DNA of 64,000 bases from Rana temporaria (GCF_905171775.1 NC_053489.1:139144642-139208641), one strand, 5' to 3'. Numbered from the stretch's first letter, positions 33,465-45,149 are shown. Notes: generated from the sequence alone by a model not told the origin. Translations and numbers: made by a program.

Positions 33465-35098
33465 GTGTTGTGGCTATCAACATACTATTTGGGATATACT
33501 GTTGTGCTAAGAACTGTTTGCTAAGGATTATCTTGAGGGACATTTACCCTCAAACAACCTGTGCGATATTTGGTGCTCATCTGCAACTATTACTATCTCA
33601 GCTATATTTGCTTCTCAAATGCAACTATTATTATCTGAGCTATAATTGACACTCTTATGCAATTATTAGTTGTCGCAACAACTCCTATTTACCACGTGTA
33701 CTCTCAAAGTACCTGAGCTATATTGCCTCCTAGATGCAATTATTAGTTGTCGCAACAAATCCTATTTACTACGTGTACTCTCAAAGTACCTAAGCTATAA
33801 TTGCTACTCTTATGTAACTAGTAGTTGCCACTACAACGCTTATTTACTACGTGCTGACATAAGTGCTACTTGTAAATGGGCCTATGCCCTAAAGTTGCGG
33901 AACATGTTCGCCTAAACTTTCAATGCTAAGGGTTGACGTATTCTATACCTTCTCCCTTAGTCGCCTAATGCACTACGCTATGTAATATTTATAAACCACT
34001 AGCGTACAGTTGTGCATTGCATTCTTTTAGTACATACTATAATTTTAAACGCTAAGCTCTGTTCGCATGTTGTAATGCGTCCAAGCTCAGTAGTTCAACG
34101 CCTATCTTTATGTGAGAGAGAGATGATGTAGAGAACCCCCAAACTCCTGTTTGTGTGGAGTGACGCCTGGGGCTTAATACTGATTTCTCACAAAAGGAAG
34201 ATTATTGAAATCCTTGCTAACTGCAGTTGTGGTTCACTCCCGTTCCCTAGAGCTGTTACACTGTGTTGCTAGAGTTTTTGTATAGTACAGGTACATTTTT
34301 GCAGGCCTGGCTGTTTTTGTTTGCTGGTTTGGCAGAAATCCAGGTAGAGCTGGATGACTCACAGGCAGCATCACTGAGACCTTTTCCCTACTTCTCGAAT
34401 GTTCTGGTGCCATCTAGAAGAATGGGAGGAGAGGTAAGGTGGAGCTGCCTGGAGCATTCTAAGCCCCCCTCAAATACTCAGGGTCGGCCAAACTGAAGAG
34501 GATTTGTTCGGGTGGAAGCTGGAGATGGAGCTTTAGGCTGTCGTGGCCTTTGAGGAAGCTCCCCAGTCTGGGGGAGGGGGTGGTTGTGACCTTGGGCCTG
34601 GGCTCCTGTGAGAATGGGGCCTTCCAAAACCAAAGAGGTGTCCTGGCCAGGAGGCACTGGGAGCAAAGAGGACAGTGGGAGAGCACTGCAAGGCAAGTCT
34701 CCAGGAGGAGGAACACCAGGAACGGCCAAGAGGGCTGGTGAGCAACACCCAGTCAGGCAGACTGGGAGGCACGCCTGAGAGGAATCGGATGGGTGCAGAG
34801 CCAGTAAAGAGGACTGCGGTGGGAAAGAAGCAGCTGCAGGGCCTGAAGAGGTGACACTGGGATCAGTAGCCAAGTGGGACAGATAGCACTAGGACTATCA
34901 TATTTTGCTGAACGATAGGGACCCACGGTCCATGCCCGCCAAGGGCATTTTGCTATGGGCCTGGCTGAGCCAGTGTCTAGCCTTAAATTTAGTGCTAACT
35001 GGTCCTGGAAGTTGTCATTCTACAAGCAAGTCTGTGCTGGAGGTAGAAGAAGAAAAGTGTGTATTTTTCAGTGATGTATATAGTTGTGTCCCTGAAGG

Positions 35099-35460
35099 AT
35101 CCGCTCTCCGGGGGGGTCTTCTTCTTCCGCTCACAGAAGACCGTGCTGGCTGCCTGCTAGTAATTGAGCTAACACACGAAGATAGCAGGCAGCCAGCGCT
35201 GAAGAAGAAGGCACCGGACAGCTGGAGAAGAACCGGGGTGCGCCGAGTCAACAGCGGAGAGCGGCGAAGATAGAAGAAGACCCCCGGAGAGCGGAGAAGA
35301 CCCCCCCGGAGAGCGGAAGAAGAAGACCCCCCCGGAGAGCGGAGAAGACCCCCCCGGAAAGCGGAAGAAGAAGACCCCCCCGGAGAGCGGAGAAGACCCC
35401 CCCGGAGAGCGGAAGAAGAAGCCCCCCCTGGTATTAGAGCTAAAGAAGACAGGGGGGGGC
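35099..35460. repeat. GA/CCCCCCGG tandem repeat plus stem-loop
   Basis: Repeats of CCCCCCCGGAGAGCGG(A)AGAAGA (about 35280-35425). Upstream, GCTGGCTGCCTGCTA pairs with TAGCAGGCAGCCAGC (35142-35200). Strong purine bias on the plus strand. Confidence 0.85.
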
Positions 35461-35479
35461 CTCCGGAGCAGACTAATAA

Positions 35480-36069
35480 ATGATTTTAAAAACCCTTGTG
35501 TTGTGTGTTTAATAACTATCACTTTGCCTCCAGGTGAATGGGTAGGGGTACGATGTACCCCATATCCATTCACTTAGGGTGGGGGGCCGGTATCTGGGGG
35601 CCCCCTTATTTGAGGGGACTCCCAGATTCCGATAAGCCCCCGCCTGCAGACCCCGACAACCAACGGCCAGGGTTGTCGGGAAGAGGTCCTGTCCTCATCA
35701 ACATGGGGACAGGGTGCTCTGGGGTGGGGGGCCCCCCTGCCCCAGAGCACCCAACCCCCCCATGTTGAGGGCATGCGGCCTGGTACGGCTCAGGAGGGGG
35801 GGGGGTGCTCGCTCGTCCCCACTCCCATTCCTGGCCGGCCGGGTAGCGTGCTTTGGATACGGGTCTGGTATGGATTGTAGGGGGACCCCCTACGTCGATT
35901 TTTCGGCGTAGGGGGGGTCTCCTTACAACCCATACCAGACCTAAGGGCCTGGTATGCTCCTGGGGGGGAACCCATGCCGGTTTTGATTTTACAAATTGCC
36001 GTGGAGTTCTCCCTCAGGAATGCATACCAAATGCCGTCGCTTGAATGTGCTTTTACATGGTGTTACTAA
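35480..36069. repeat. GC-rich interspersed repeat with stems
   Basis: G- and C-runs with paired blocks: GGTACGATGTACC, CAACATGGGG...CCCCATGTTG, and a long stem at about 35863-35942 (GGTCTGGTATGG / CCATACCAGACC around CCCCCTACG...CGTAGGGGG). No coding evidence; opposed frames are shadows of the inverted structure. Confidence 0.6.
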
Positions 36070-36375
36070 CTTTACACCATGTAAAAGCAGCCCTAATTTT
36101 ACACTTGCAAACTAAAACTTACGGCGAAAAAACGAAGCTGAAAAGCTTTGTGGATCGCCCTAAGTGCTAATTTGCATACCCGAAGCGGCATTTCGACTCG
36201 AAATGCCCCCAGCGTCGGATGCGGTACTGCATCCTAAGATCCGGCAGTGTAAGTCCCTTACACATGTCGGATCTTCTGCCTAACTTTGGAAAACTGATTC
36301 TGTGGATCAGTTCCAAAGTTAGAACCAGGGATACGACGGCGTACGACGGCGTATCTCTTTTGAGGATATGCCCCA
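36070..36375. mobile_element. Truncated MITE of the CAGATTCAC family
   Basis: CGTCGGATGCGGTACTGCAT, paired GATCCGGCAGTGTAAG / TTACACATGTCGGATC and GGGATACGACGGCG words match the interiors of 28173-28855 and 54318-57773. Neither terminal repeat is complete. Confidence 0.5.
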
Positions 36376-36782
36376 CTGTGTGGTTAACTCCCAAACTGCA
36401 ATTGTCATTTTCACAGTAAACAATGCAACGCTTATTGCGATTTATTTTACCAAAATTAGGTAGAAGAATACGTATCGGCCCAAACTGAGGAAATTTTTTT
36501 TTTATATATTTTTGGGGGATATTTATTATAGCAAAAAGTAAAAAATATTGAATTTTTTTCAAAATTGTTGCTCTATTTTTGTTTATAGCGCAAAAAATAA
36601 AAACCACAGAGGTGATCAAATACCACCAAAAGAAAGCTCTATTTGTGGGAAAAAAAGGACGCCAATTTTGTTTGGGAGCCACGTCGCACGACCGCGCAAT
36701 TGTCAGTTAAAGCGATGCAGTGCCGAATCGAAAAAACAGGCCGGGTCCTTTAGCTGCCTAAAGGTCCGGGTCTAAAGTGGTT
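36376..36782. repeat. A/T-rich interspersed repeat ending AAGTGGTTAA
   Basis: A unit running from GTGTGGTTAACTCCC to TCTAAAGTGGTTAA. Minus- and plus-strand frames exist but have no domain. Probably a high-copy non-autonomous element. Confidence 0.45.
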
Positions 36783-36971
36783 AAACACTCAAAAAAAATT
36801 TTTTTTAGTACTGAATATAAAAAATGTGTAAACGTATTAGAAAAACATGGTACATTCCCTCTGCAGCAGCATATGCTTACCAAGTAGCCAATTCTATTTT
36901 GTTGGGTCAATATGTTGTGTAAAATGTGTCTCATCAGAAACCACTGGATGTTTCTGAATTGTGCGACTTAG

Positions 36972-37345
36972 GCCCCTTTCACACGGTCGGACCATTCAGG
37001 TCCGCCTGTCAGTTTTGTCGGTGGACCTGAACAGCCGCTCCATGCAATCCTATGGAACCTCGGATGTCAGCAAAGACCTGTCCACTGACATCTGACTCGA
37101 TCCGATCCGCTAAAATCAGACGTATGGCGATGCGTTGCCATCCGTCCATGGCGGATCAGATTGAGTGAGATCTGATGAAAACGGACATGCTGTCCGTTTT
37201 CATCAGATCTCTCCATAGGAGTCAGTGGCGCTGCACAAGCCCCTCCCCGCTCAGTGAGCAGAGAGGGACTTGTCATCCGCTGGATCAGCGGAGAGATCTC
37301 CCACTGAGCTGGCGGACTCCGTAGCGACGAAGTTCGCCTCATTTG
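36972..37345. mobile_element. Harbinger-like MITE, right end lost
   Basis: Left end after TTA: GGCCCCTTTCACACGGTCGG. Palindromic interior (GATCTGATGAAAACGGAC / GTCCGTTTTCATCAGATC at 37169-37208). No CCGTGTGAAAGGGGCC right end. Confidence 0.6.
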
Positions 37346-37698
37346 AATAAGACCTCATATACTATAGCTGTTGCAAAGCAAGCTTGTTTTTGCAAGCTTT
37401 TATCATAATATGCACCCTTTTTAATGAACACTAAAATATGCCCCTGGTCTTCATAATTACATCAGATTTGAAGAGGCAAACATTTGCACTCATGCACTTT
37501 CTCTTTTATGTATTTAAATGTGGTACTTGATGAAAAAGAATCTAGAATTTAGCACAAGGTCTTTTATAAATACAGAACCCAAGCTTTTACTGCTTGATAG
37601 CATAGGATTAGCATCTCATACTGAAAGAGGATGAGTAAACTCAATCATAGCTGCAAGGACATTTAAAGGAATTCAGAGTGTTTTTGCACGTATCAAGC
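37346..37698. other. No recognisable feature
   Basis: A/T-rich unique DNA. Confidence 0.35.
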
Positions 37699-38046
37699 TT
37701 AAAGGGGTTGTAAAGGTTTGTTTTTTATTTTCTAAGTAGGTTCCTTTAAGCTAGTGCATTGTTGGTTTACTTACCTTTTCCTTCAATTTCCCTTCTAAAT
37801 GTTTTTTTTCTTTGTCTGAATTTATCACTTCCTGTTCCTCCTCAGTAAGGTGTTCAGTAAGCTGTTCTAAATGACTTTCCACCGCTCGGATGTTGGTGGA
37901 AAGCTTACTGAAGAGAAACAGGAAGTGAGAAATTCAAACAAAGAAAAAAAACATTTAGAAGGGCAAATCGAAGGAAAAGGTAAGTGAACCAACAATGAAC
38001 TAGCTTAAAGGAACCTATTTAGAAAATAAAAGGCAAACCTTTACAA

Positions 38047-39024
38047 TAGGGTGACCAGACATCCCCAGTTTCAGGGGACAGTCCCCTGATTGAGGACACT
38101 GTCCCCGGACCAAGTCTGTCCCTGGTTTCATCCCCAGATTGGATTTAATAGGGGGCAGGGGCAATTTTAAAGACAGTCAGTGCAGAGTTAAAATAAAAAA
38201 AATTGAATTACACCCCCCCGCTCCGCCGTGCCTACTACCATAGGGGGGTTGTATTTTTCCCATTATATGTGCCCCTTTCTGATGATCATGTGCTGGTCGG
38301 AGCGGAGGGAATATTTCTTCAGTTTCGGGCGCATGCCCATTCAGCTTCCCTCGCATGTTCTTCTGCCTTGGCTCAAATCCTGGTCAGCCACCTGCCTATC
38401 TCCTTGCCTTCCCTGGCAGAGTGATCTTCTTCCGCTCCCCATCCAGTAGTAGCCGGGGCCCGAAGAGTAATGCCGCATACACACCATCACTTTATGTGAT
38501 GAAAAAAAATGACGTTTTTAAAAACGTCACTTTAATTGACTGTGTGTGGGGGAAAACTTCGTTTTATGTCTTGTAAAAAACGACCAAAAAAAATTGAAGC
38601 ATGCTTCAATTTTATGTGTCGTTTTTCAAAAGTGCACTTTTTACTTCACAGAAATTGACCGTGTGTAGCAAAAAACGTCGTTTTCTAAGACGTTTTTTCA
38701 TCCACGCATGCCCAGAAGCTACTTATGAAGCAAGCTTCAATGGTAAAACGTGGTGGAACGTAACCTCACTTTGCAAGAACATTGTGAGAAAAACGATGGT
38801 GTGTAGGCAACTTCGTCTTTGAAAATTGAAGTTTCAAAAACGTCATTTTTTACTTCACAGAAAGTGTCGTTTTTTTTCATCACATAAAGTGATGGTGTGT
38901 ATACGGCATAAGACTTGAGAGGCTGTGAGGCGGGCGGCTACGGGCAGAGCGTCGCTGATTGTTGCCATTACTAGTAAAGAAAAAATATGTCCCCGGATTT
39001 CATTTTAAAAATCTGGTCACCTTA
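38047..39024. mobile_element. Non-autonomous hAT (GGGTGACCAGAC family)
   Basis: Ends TAGGGTGACCAGACATCC and AATCTGGTCACCTTA, flanked by the perfect 8-bp duplication CTTTACAA (38039-38046, 39025-39032). A Harbinger-like MITE is nested at 38471-38908. Related to 47080-47432. No transposase. Confidence 0.93.
38471..38908. mobile_element. Harbinger-like MITE, 438 bp
   Basis: Ends TGCCGCATACACACCATCAC and GTGATGGTGTGTATACGGCA, flanked by TAA (38468-38470, 38909-38911). The interior repeats AAAACGTC/GACGTTTT words. Confidence 0.88.
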
Positions 39025-39139
39025 CTTTACAACCCCTTTAAGTCACCAAGCTATAAGGCCAATGTTATCTTAAAATGAGTGTCACATGGTAAATGATGGT
39101 CATGATAAATAACATATGCATTATGTCTTTGTGAACTAA

Positions 39140-39880
39140 TGGCCAGATTCACAGTCAGCGGCGTAAATGTAGGCGGGCGTAGCGTATCGTAGGTTACGCT
39201 ACGCCGCCACAACTTCGAGAGGCAAGTGCTGTATTCACAAAGCACTTGCGTCCAAAGTTACGGCGGCGTAGCGTAATTTTGCCGGCGTAAGCGCGCCTAA
39301 ATCAAATGAGGAACAGGGGGGCGTGTTTTATGTAAACTAATCATGACCCCACGTAAATTACGCTTTTTTCGAACGGTGCATGCGCGCGCATGCTCAGTAT
39401 CACGTAGAATTTTCAAATTAATTTACGCCCGCTCAATGCCTAGTCGACGTGAACGTAACTTACGTCCAGCCCCATTCACGGACGACTTACGCAAACGACG
39501 TAAAACACGACGCTGTTCCGACGTTTCCGACATCCATACCTAACATGACTTACCCCTGCTTTATGAGGGGTAACTTTACGCCGGCGTATGTCTTACGTAA
39601 ACGACGTATCTTGATACGCCGGGCGCACGTACGTTTGTGAATCGGCGTATCTAGCTCATTAGCATATTCAACAAGGAAATCTACGGAAGCGCCACCTAGC
39701 GGCCAGCGAAAATATGCACCCTAAGATACGACGTGTAAGAGACTTACGCCGCTCGTATCTTAGCCGAATTTATGCGTAATTGATTCTAAGAAGCAGCCGC
39801 ATAGATACGACGGCTCTCATTCGGACTTACGACGGCGTACATGGCTCTACGCCGTCGTAAGTCCTTTGAGAATCTGGGCC
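39140..39880. mobile_element. MITE of the CAGATTCAC family, 741 bp
   Basis: Ends TGGCCAGATTCACAG and GAGAATCTGGGCC, flanked by TAA on both sides, consistent with a Harbinger-type 3-bp duplication. CpG-rich interior with CGTAAG, TACGCCG and GCATGCGC words. Confidence 0.8.
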
Positions 39881-40472
39881 TAAGTCTATTTTGCTTCATT
39901 AGAATGTTAATGTTTTGTATGTGAATATTTCACAATTACAACTTGAAGCCATTAGTTGGTGATCTTTGGGAAAGATCAGCAACTTTCCAAGGCTGTCTTG
40001 GTATAATTGGAGATGGTTGTTTAAAAGAATACTAAAATCTGGCTGTAGTCAGAACAGCCAGAGAAGCCCTTCAACCGCAGCCTAAAGAATTCTTTGTGCT
40101 CTACAAGCAGTTGAGCCGAAGCGTTCACAAGCACTTTATGGTTCTGCTGGGCATAGCCAAATGCATTTCAATCTGCTAAGGGCAATGACCTACATGAATC
40201 CCTACAGCTGTGTTGTCTGAGTGTTTCCACCCGTACAAGGATGGATGGGCACAAACAAATCGTTTCCAGGTCCGCTCATCCATCCTTGTACATGTCTAAC
40301 CTCTTGGATGTGCAGTATTAGGCATACAATCATGGCATCTGTCAGCCTGCCACTATGCCGGCCACAGTTGTACGTCAATGCCTGTGATTTTTGAGCACAG
40401 AAATCTTGCAGTATATGCATCCATGCATATAAACCCTAAGCATTTTTGTCATCTTCCCTCCTTTAGCTGAAT

Positions 40473-40994
40473 TTGCATGTCTTTGAATTTGATCTCCAAG
40501 TTCCTCTGTTTTACCTGTATAGCCCCAGTCCATGGCATGGACAGGCTGACCTCTGCAGTACTAACCAGCTACCTGCTGCCGTCTGGGGCTGCCTGAGTGC
40601 TGGGAAGCTACAGTTCATTGAGGGAACCATGAATGCCAACATGTACTGTGACATACTGAAGCAGAGCAAGATGCCCTCCCTTCAGAGACTGGACCGCAGG
40701 ACACTATTCCAACATGCTAACAACCCCAAACACACCTCCAAGACGATCACTGCCTTGCTAAAGAAGCTGAGGGTAAAGGTGATGGACTGGCCAAGCATGT
40801 CTCCAGACCTAAACCTTATTGAGTGTCTGTGCGGCATCCTCAAGCAGAAGGCGGAAGAACGCAAGGTCTCTAACATCCACCAGCTCTGTGATGTCGTCAT
40901 GGAGGAGTGGAAGAGGACTCCAGTGGCAACCTGTGAAGCTCTGGTGAACTCCAAGCCCAAGAGGGTTAAGGCAGTGCTGGAAAATAATGGTGGC
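40473..40994 (+). pseudogene. Tc1-like transposase C-terminal remnant
   Basis: The C-terminal half of a Tc1-family DDE transposase: WGCLSAGKLQFIEGTMNA, then HANNPKHTSKT, then WPSMSPDLNLIECLCGILKQ. The second catalytic Asp has been replaced in HANNPKH, where QDNDPKH is usual, so the protein would be inactive even if expressed. The third acidic residue (E in IEC) is kept. The N-terminal part upstream is out of frame and decayed. The frame runs past NNGG into the hAT element; residues after 40994 are not transposase. Confidence 0.88.
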
Positions 40995-41674
40995 CAGGGC
41001 CGTCTTTCTGAGCGGGCACGCCTGGGCACAGCCCAGGGGCCCCACATTAACCTAGGGCCCTATCCAGGGCCGGTGCGCCGCTACCTACAGGAGTGTGTGT
41101 ACCGGAGGTGGAGAGCGAACGTATGCTGCGGCCGGGAATCGCGCAGGGGTGAGGGGAGGGAACTATCGCATGATGCCAGTACACTGACAGATCCCTCCCC
41201 GGCTCCCCCAGCTGCAGAGTTATTTGACGGCTCAGGGCTCTGATTGGTCCCGAGGAGCTGGCCCGCCTCCTTCACTGTCAATGGTCGGGACTCGTGAGGG
41301 GGTGTGGCCAGGCAAGGGGTGACCCCGTCTGTCACTGGGGGGGCGGAGCGGCCGGCCTCAGGGATGATCGCACAGTCTTTCTGGGCAGAGCAACATGGAG
41401 GTAAAAAAAAAAAGCCTCCAAAAATGCTGTTTTCTTTTTTATGCAGCCACTGGACAGAGAAATTGGGTTAAGAACGGCTCTATATCGATTTCTTACACTC
41501 AGGACAGTGCTACATGAAAAACCAGACACCATCCTGAACTTTGTCAACTTTATTACTTCTATCTTTAGACTTTTACATAGAAGTAAAAAAGTTCTGTTAG
41601 CTGACAAAGATGGTATCTGGTTTTCCTGTAGCAGTGTCCTGAGTGTAAGTTTTCAACCCAATTTCTCCCAGTCC

Positions 41675-42450
41675 TCTGCCCTGCAGTCACCCAGTCCCAC
41701 TGCCCTGCAGTCACCCAATCCCTATGCCCTGCAGTCATCCAGTCCCACTGCCCTGCAGTCACCCAATCCCTCCGCCCTGCAGTCACCCAGTCCCTCTGTA
41801 GTCACCCAGTCCCTCTGCAGTCACCCAGTCCCTCTGCAGTCACCCAGTCCCTGTGCTGCCACCCAGTCCCTCTGCTGCCACCCAGTCCCTCTGCCCGGCA
41901 GTCACCCAGTCCCTCTGCCCTGCAGTCACCCAGTCCCTCTGCAGTCACCCAGTCCCTCTACAGTTACCCAGTCCCTCTGCTGCCACCCAGTCGCTCTGCC
42001 CTGCAGTCACTCCGTTCCTCTGCCCTGCAGTCACCCAGTCCCTCTGCCCTGCAGTCACCCAGTCCCTCTGCCCTGCAGTCACCCAGCCACCATCTGCCCT
42101 GCAGTCACCCAGTCCCTCTGCCCTGCAGTCATCCAGTCCTTCTGCCCTGCAGTCACCCAATCACCCTCTGCCCTGCAGTCACCCAGTTACCCTCTAATGT
42201 CACCCAGTCCTCTGCCCTGCTGCCACCCAGTCCCTCTGCTGCCACCTGGTCCCTCTGCTGCCATCCGGTCCCTCTGCTGCCACCCGGTCCCTCTGCTGCC
42301 ACCCGGTCCCTCTGCTGCCACCCAGTCCCTCTGCCCTGCAGTCACTCAGTCCCTCTTCCCTACAGTCACCCAGTCCCTCTGCCCTGCAGTCACCCAGTCT
42401 CTCTGCTGCCACCCAGTCCCTCTGCCCTGCAGTCACCCAGTCACTCTCTG
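41675..42450. repeat. About 24-bp minisatellite in the hAT
   Basis: Unit CCCTGCAGTCACCCAGTCCC plus TCTG, with shorter variants in which CTGCAGTCACCCAGTCCCT or CTGCTGCCACCCAGTCCCT repeats. The period is a multiple of three, which produces a long but meaningless open frame. Confidence 0.95.
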
Positions 42451-42589
42451 CCCTTACCCCATAAATTCTCTTTGCTGCCCTTATCCCCCTTAAGCCACCG
42501 CTGTCACAAGAGGGCTCTATTTCTTGCCTATTCCCTCCTCCTGTCAGCAGTGGGGAGAGAGCAGCTGTGTCTCTGGAGAGGATTGAGTG

Positions 42590-42910
42590 GCAAGGAACCG
42601 GTGGCAAGTGACATGCTTAATCTGGTGACGGGATGGGTGGCAAGTGACACACTGAATCTGGTGACGGAATGGGTGGCACGTGACAGGCTGAATCTGGTGA
42701 CGGTATGGGTGGCACGTGACACGCTGAATCTGGTGATGGGATGGGTGGCACGTGACATGCTGAATCTGGTGACGGGATGGGTGGCACGTGACATGCTGAA
42801 ATCTGGTGGCAGGTGACAATGGCAAGTGACATGCTGCATCTGGTGACAAGGGACCGTGGCAAGTGACACGCTGAATCTGGTGCAGGGAACAGTAGCAAGT
42901 GACACGCTGT
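42590..42910. repeat. About 36-bp minisatellite in the hAT
   Basis: Unit GGGATGGGTGGCACGTGACA plus TGCTGAATCTGGTGAC, nearly identical over several copies and decaying at the right side. Confidence 0.95.
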
Positions 42911-43416
42911 AAAGTAGAAATATTGTACTTTCATTCTTGAGAGTAGGGGGCAAGCTTGTAGGGGTCCCATAGCATTACTTTGCCCAGGGGCCCATGATGC
43001 TATTAAGATGGCCCTGATGGTGGCCACAAAAAATATTGACACTTTGGGCCCAATGTGGACATTTTCACTTAGGGGTGTACTTACTTTTGTTACCAGCGGT
43101 TTAGACATTAATGGCTGTGTGTTGAGTTATGTTGAGGGGACAGAAAATGTACACTGTTATACAAGCTGTACACTCACTACTTTACATTGTAGCAAAGTTT
43201 AATTTCTTCAGTGTTGTCACATGAAAAAATATAATTAAATATTTACAAAAATGTGAGGGGTGTACTCACTTTTGTGAGATACTGTAGCTCCCCACTTTGT
43301 TGGCAATGTCAATGCCAGAAAGGTGCCCTTCCTCATATTACCTAGCAGTGCTCTCTTTTTAAGCCCTACTGGAATTCTGTGAAGAGGATATACTTAAAAC
43401 TAACTGGTCCCTCTAA

Positions 43417-43625
43417 TGCCGCGTACACACGATCGGATTTTCCATCGGAAAAACCTTGGATGGTTTTTCTGACGGAATTCCGCTCAAGCTTGGCTTGCAT
43501 ACACACGGTCACACAAAAGTTCTCTGAAATTTCGACCATCAAGAAGTGACGTACAACACTATAACGAGCCAAGAAAATTAAGTTCAATGCTTCCGAGCAT
43601 GCGTCAAATTGTTTCCGAGCATGCG
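43417..43625. mobile_element. Truncated Harbinger-like MITE
   Basis: After TAA: TGCCGCGTACACACGATCGG, then arms and a core matching the 27704-28085 element in reverse orientation. The right end is missing where the next repeat begins. Confidence 0.7.
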
Positions 43626-43627
43626 TT

Positions 43628-44075
43628 GGAATTTTTTTGCCTGTACTCGCTGTATAAGACGACCCCCCTTCCGAGGCTTTTGACACTTCATATTTCGTCC
43701 TTCTGGAGCCTTATTTTTCTTGCTGGAGCCAAACACAGCGAGCGATGTATTCTTTTAATGAATACAAAGCATGCTTGGATTGGCAGAGGCTGTAACATCA
43801 TCAGCCCACGTCTCTCTGACTCTCAAAGCCAATCCGAACTGTATGTAGCCTGCTCTGATTGGCAGAGGTTGTTATTCCAATCCGAGCAGGCTCTGTATTC
43901 ATTTGAATACATCGCTCATCTGGATTGGCTAAGCGGTATATAGCCGAAGCTACATACAGTATTACCACACATCCAGCAGGCACCCGAGCAGCTGACCCGC
44001 CGTATAAGACGACCCCTGCTTTTTGGACATTTTTTTTAAGTGTAAAAGGTAGTCTTATACGCCAGAAAATGCAGT
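43628..44075. repeat. Repeat bounded by GTATAAGACGACC
   Basis: CGCTGTATAAGACGACCCCC at the left, CCGTATAAGACGACCCCTGC near 44002 and its inverse GGTAGTCTTATACGCC at about 44050. The middle holds near-repeats of CAATCCGA.C and GATTGGCAGAGG.TGT. This resembles a widespread vertebrate DNA transposon family; I do not name it. Confidence 0.55.
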
Positions 44076-45149
44076 ACACTCCCCAATATGTCACAATAAA
44101 ACAATGCAAATGGAAGAAGATCAATTGAGGATAACTTGGTATTATTGGCTTGATTGTCACTCTACCCCAGAATATAGCTGTCCTTTACTACCACATTCCA
44201 ACTGAGACTTAAGTCCACCATAGATAGATTGAATCTCGGCCGGTTCAGCAGGAACCAGACAAGATACAACCATCTATGGGCAGGTTGGTTGTACTAAAGT
44301 CAATCCATCAATCAACTTCAGTACAACCAGCCTGTCAGATTTTTTCATGTGATCACTGCCAGAGTCTGTAGCCCCCAGCAGTGATCATTGTGTTCTGCTG
44401 GCAGGGAAGGCTCCCCCTGCAGAACACAATGGCGCTGGGGGAGAGTTTCCCTCATCTACACTGACTGTGTTGATGCAGGAATCAAGTAATTTTCCTTTCT
44501 GCAACCCGGGGTGGAAGGAAAGAAGATTGAGTAATCTATGGGCTGCTTTATTCCTTCCCCCTCTCTCTAACTCCATCAGGTCTCCACAAGTTGTAATCAT
44601 TACTTGACTGGCATTCCACCCTATCTTCCGTTTATCCTATCTCTCCAATGCAGGCACCCCCTAACCCCATCATTCTCACTTCCCCCTCCTCAACCCCTCC
44701 TCCTAAGCCCTTACCTTCTCTCTACTCAGTCATACTTTAAAACCCTATTTCTGTTCCTTTCTGCTTTCAATACCCTTTAAAGTCTTAAAACAAGGATCTC
44801 CAGAGCCCCAGTGAAAATGGAAAACACTTACTAGTACTATTACAAAGGTTTTATCTTCCTATAATGTTCTCATAATATGATCATTGCCATTGTATTATCT
44901 GTGGATAATTGTGTATGACTTTGCACTTGGCTTAACCTGTAATTTATTGTAGGTAAAAATCCTATTACCCTTACAATGTATATCTCTGTATCTGCAATTC
45001 TTTACAGTATAAATTACAATACAAAAAATGACAAAAGCCTAAAAAAAAGAAAACAAAGGCAGCCACCACATCTAAGGATTAGTAATCTGCAATATATTAC
45101 ATTTTTGTTTGTGGGTTAAATACTGCTTAAGTTTATGCTCCTTCCCATA
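44076..45149. other. No gene; one old MITE-like segment
   Basis: 44230-44460 shares words with 10180-10310. The rest is unremarkable. Confidence 0.3.

Larger units (their letters stand above)
32182..34260. mobile_element. Probable solo LTR, 2.1 kb including an L1 fragment
   Basis: Begins TGTAACAGCC and ends GAGCTGTTACA, with short inverted ends (TGTAACAG / CTGTTACA) and a perfect 5-bp duplication CTGTG on both sides (32177-32181, 34261-34265). This is the pattern of an LTR retroelement reduced to one LTR. Removing the L1 fragment leaves about 1.33 kb. Direct TTAGTTGTCGCAACAA..CC repeats occur near 33665-33770. No gag or pol frame. Confidence 0.75.
32162..35098. mobile_element. LTR-like unit (copy B), split by another LTR element
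   Basis: The left end TGTAGCACCCCCTAGCTGTG (32162-32181) continues at 34266 (TTGCTAGAGTTTTTG). Together they match the start of copy A at 23456. The intervening 32182-34260 is a separate LTR element. Similarity to copy A ends near 35098, so the right end is missing. Confidence 0.6.
37699..39041. mobile_element. TTAA foldback MITE, split by a hAT element
   Basis: Left TTAAAGGGGTTGTAAAGG (37699), right CTTTACAACCCCTTTAA (to 39041). Donor-like motifs: reverse ACTTACCTT at 37769-37777 and AAGGTAAGTG at 37977-37986. Arms share AACAGGAAGTG / CACTTCCTGTT and TTCCTTTAAGCTAGT / ACTAGCTTAAAGGAA. A 978-bp hAT interrupts the right arm close to its end. Confidence 0.9.
40995..43016. mobile_element. Non-autonomous hAT carrying two minisatellites
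   Basis: Ends CAGGGCCGTCTTTCTGAG and AAGATGGCCCTG, flanked by the perfect 8-bp duplication ATGGTGGC (40987-40994, 43017-43024). No transposase. Much of the interior is tandem repeats, at 41675-42450 and 42590-42910. Confidence 0.93.
39925..43288 (+). mobile_element. Tc1-like transposon, 5'-truncated and split by a hAT
   Basis: The 3' part is classic Tc1: transposase, then the terminal repeat ending GGGTGTACTCACTTTTGTGA to about 43287. The expected mirror-image left end (ACAGTATCTCACAAAAG type) is absent and the MITE at 39140-39880 abuts the truncated side. A 2-kb hAT interrupts it at 40995. A stem lies at about 40226-40292 (GTACAAGGATGGATG / CATCCATCCTTGTAC). Confidence 0.88.

Noticed and set aside
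33665..33790. Direct repeats with short spacers, considered as CRISPR-like
   Set aside because: Two imperfect copies of TTAGTTGTCGCAACAA..CC in a vertebrate LTR; not an array.
35169..35573. Minus-strand Ser/Gly/Phe-rich frame
   Set aside because: Generated by the GA/CCCCCCGG tandem repeat.
41441..42493. 350-residue plus-strand open frame
   Set aside because: It is produced by a 24-bp minisatellite whose period is a multiple of three (repeated LCPAVTQS-type peptide); frames on the other strand are equally open. Not a gene.
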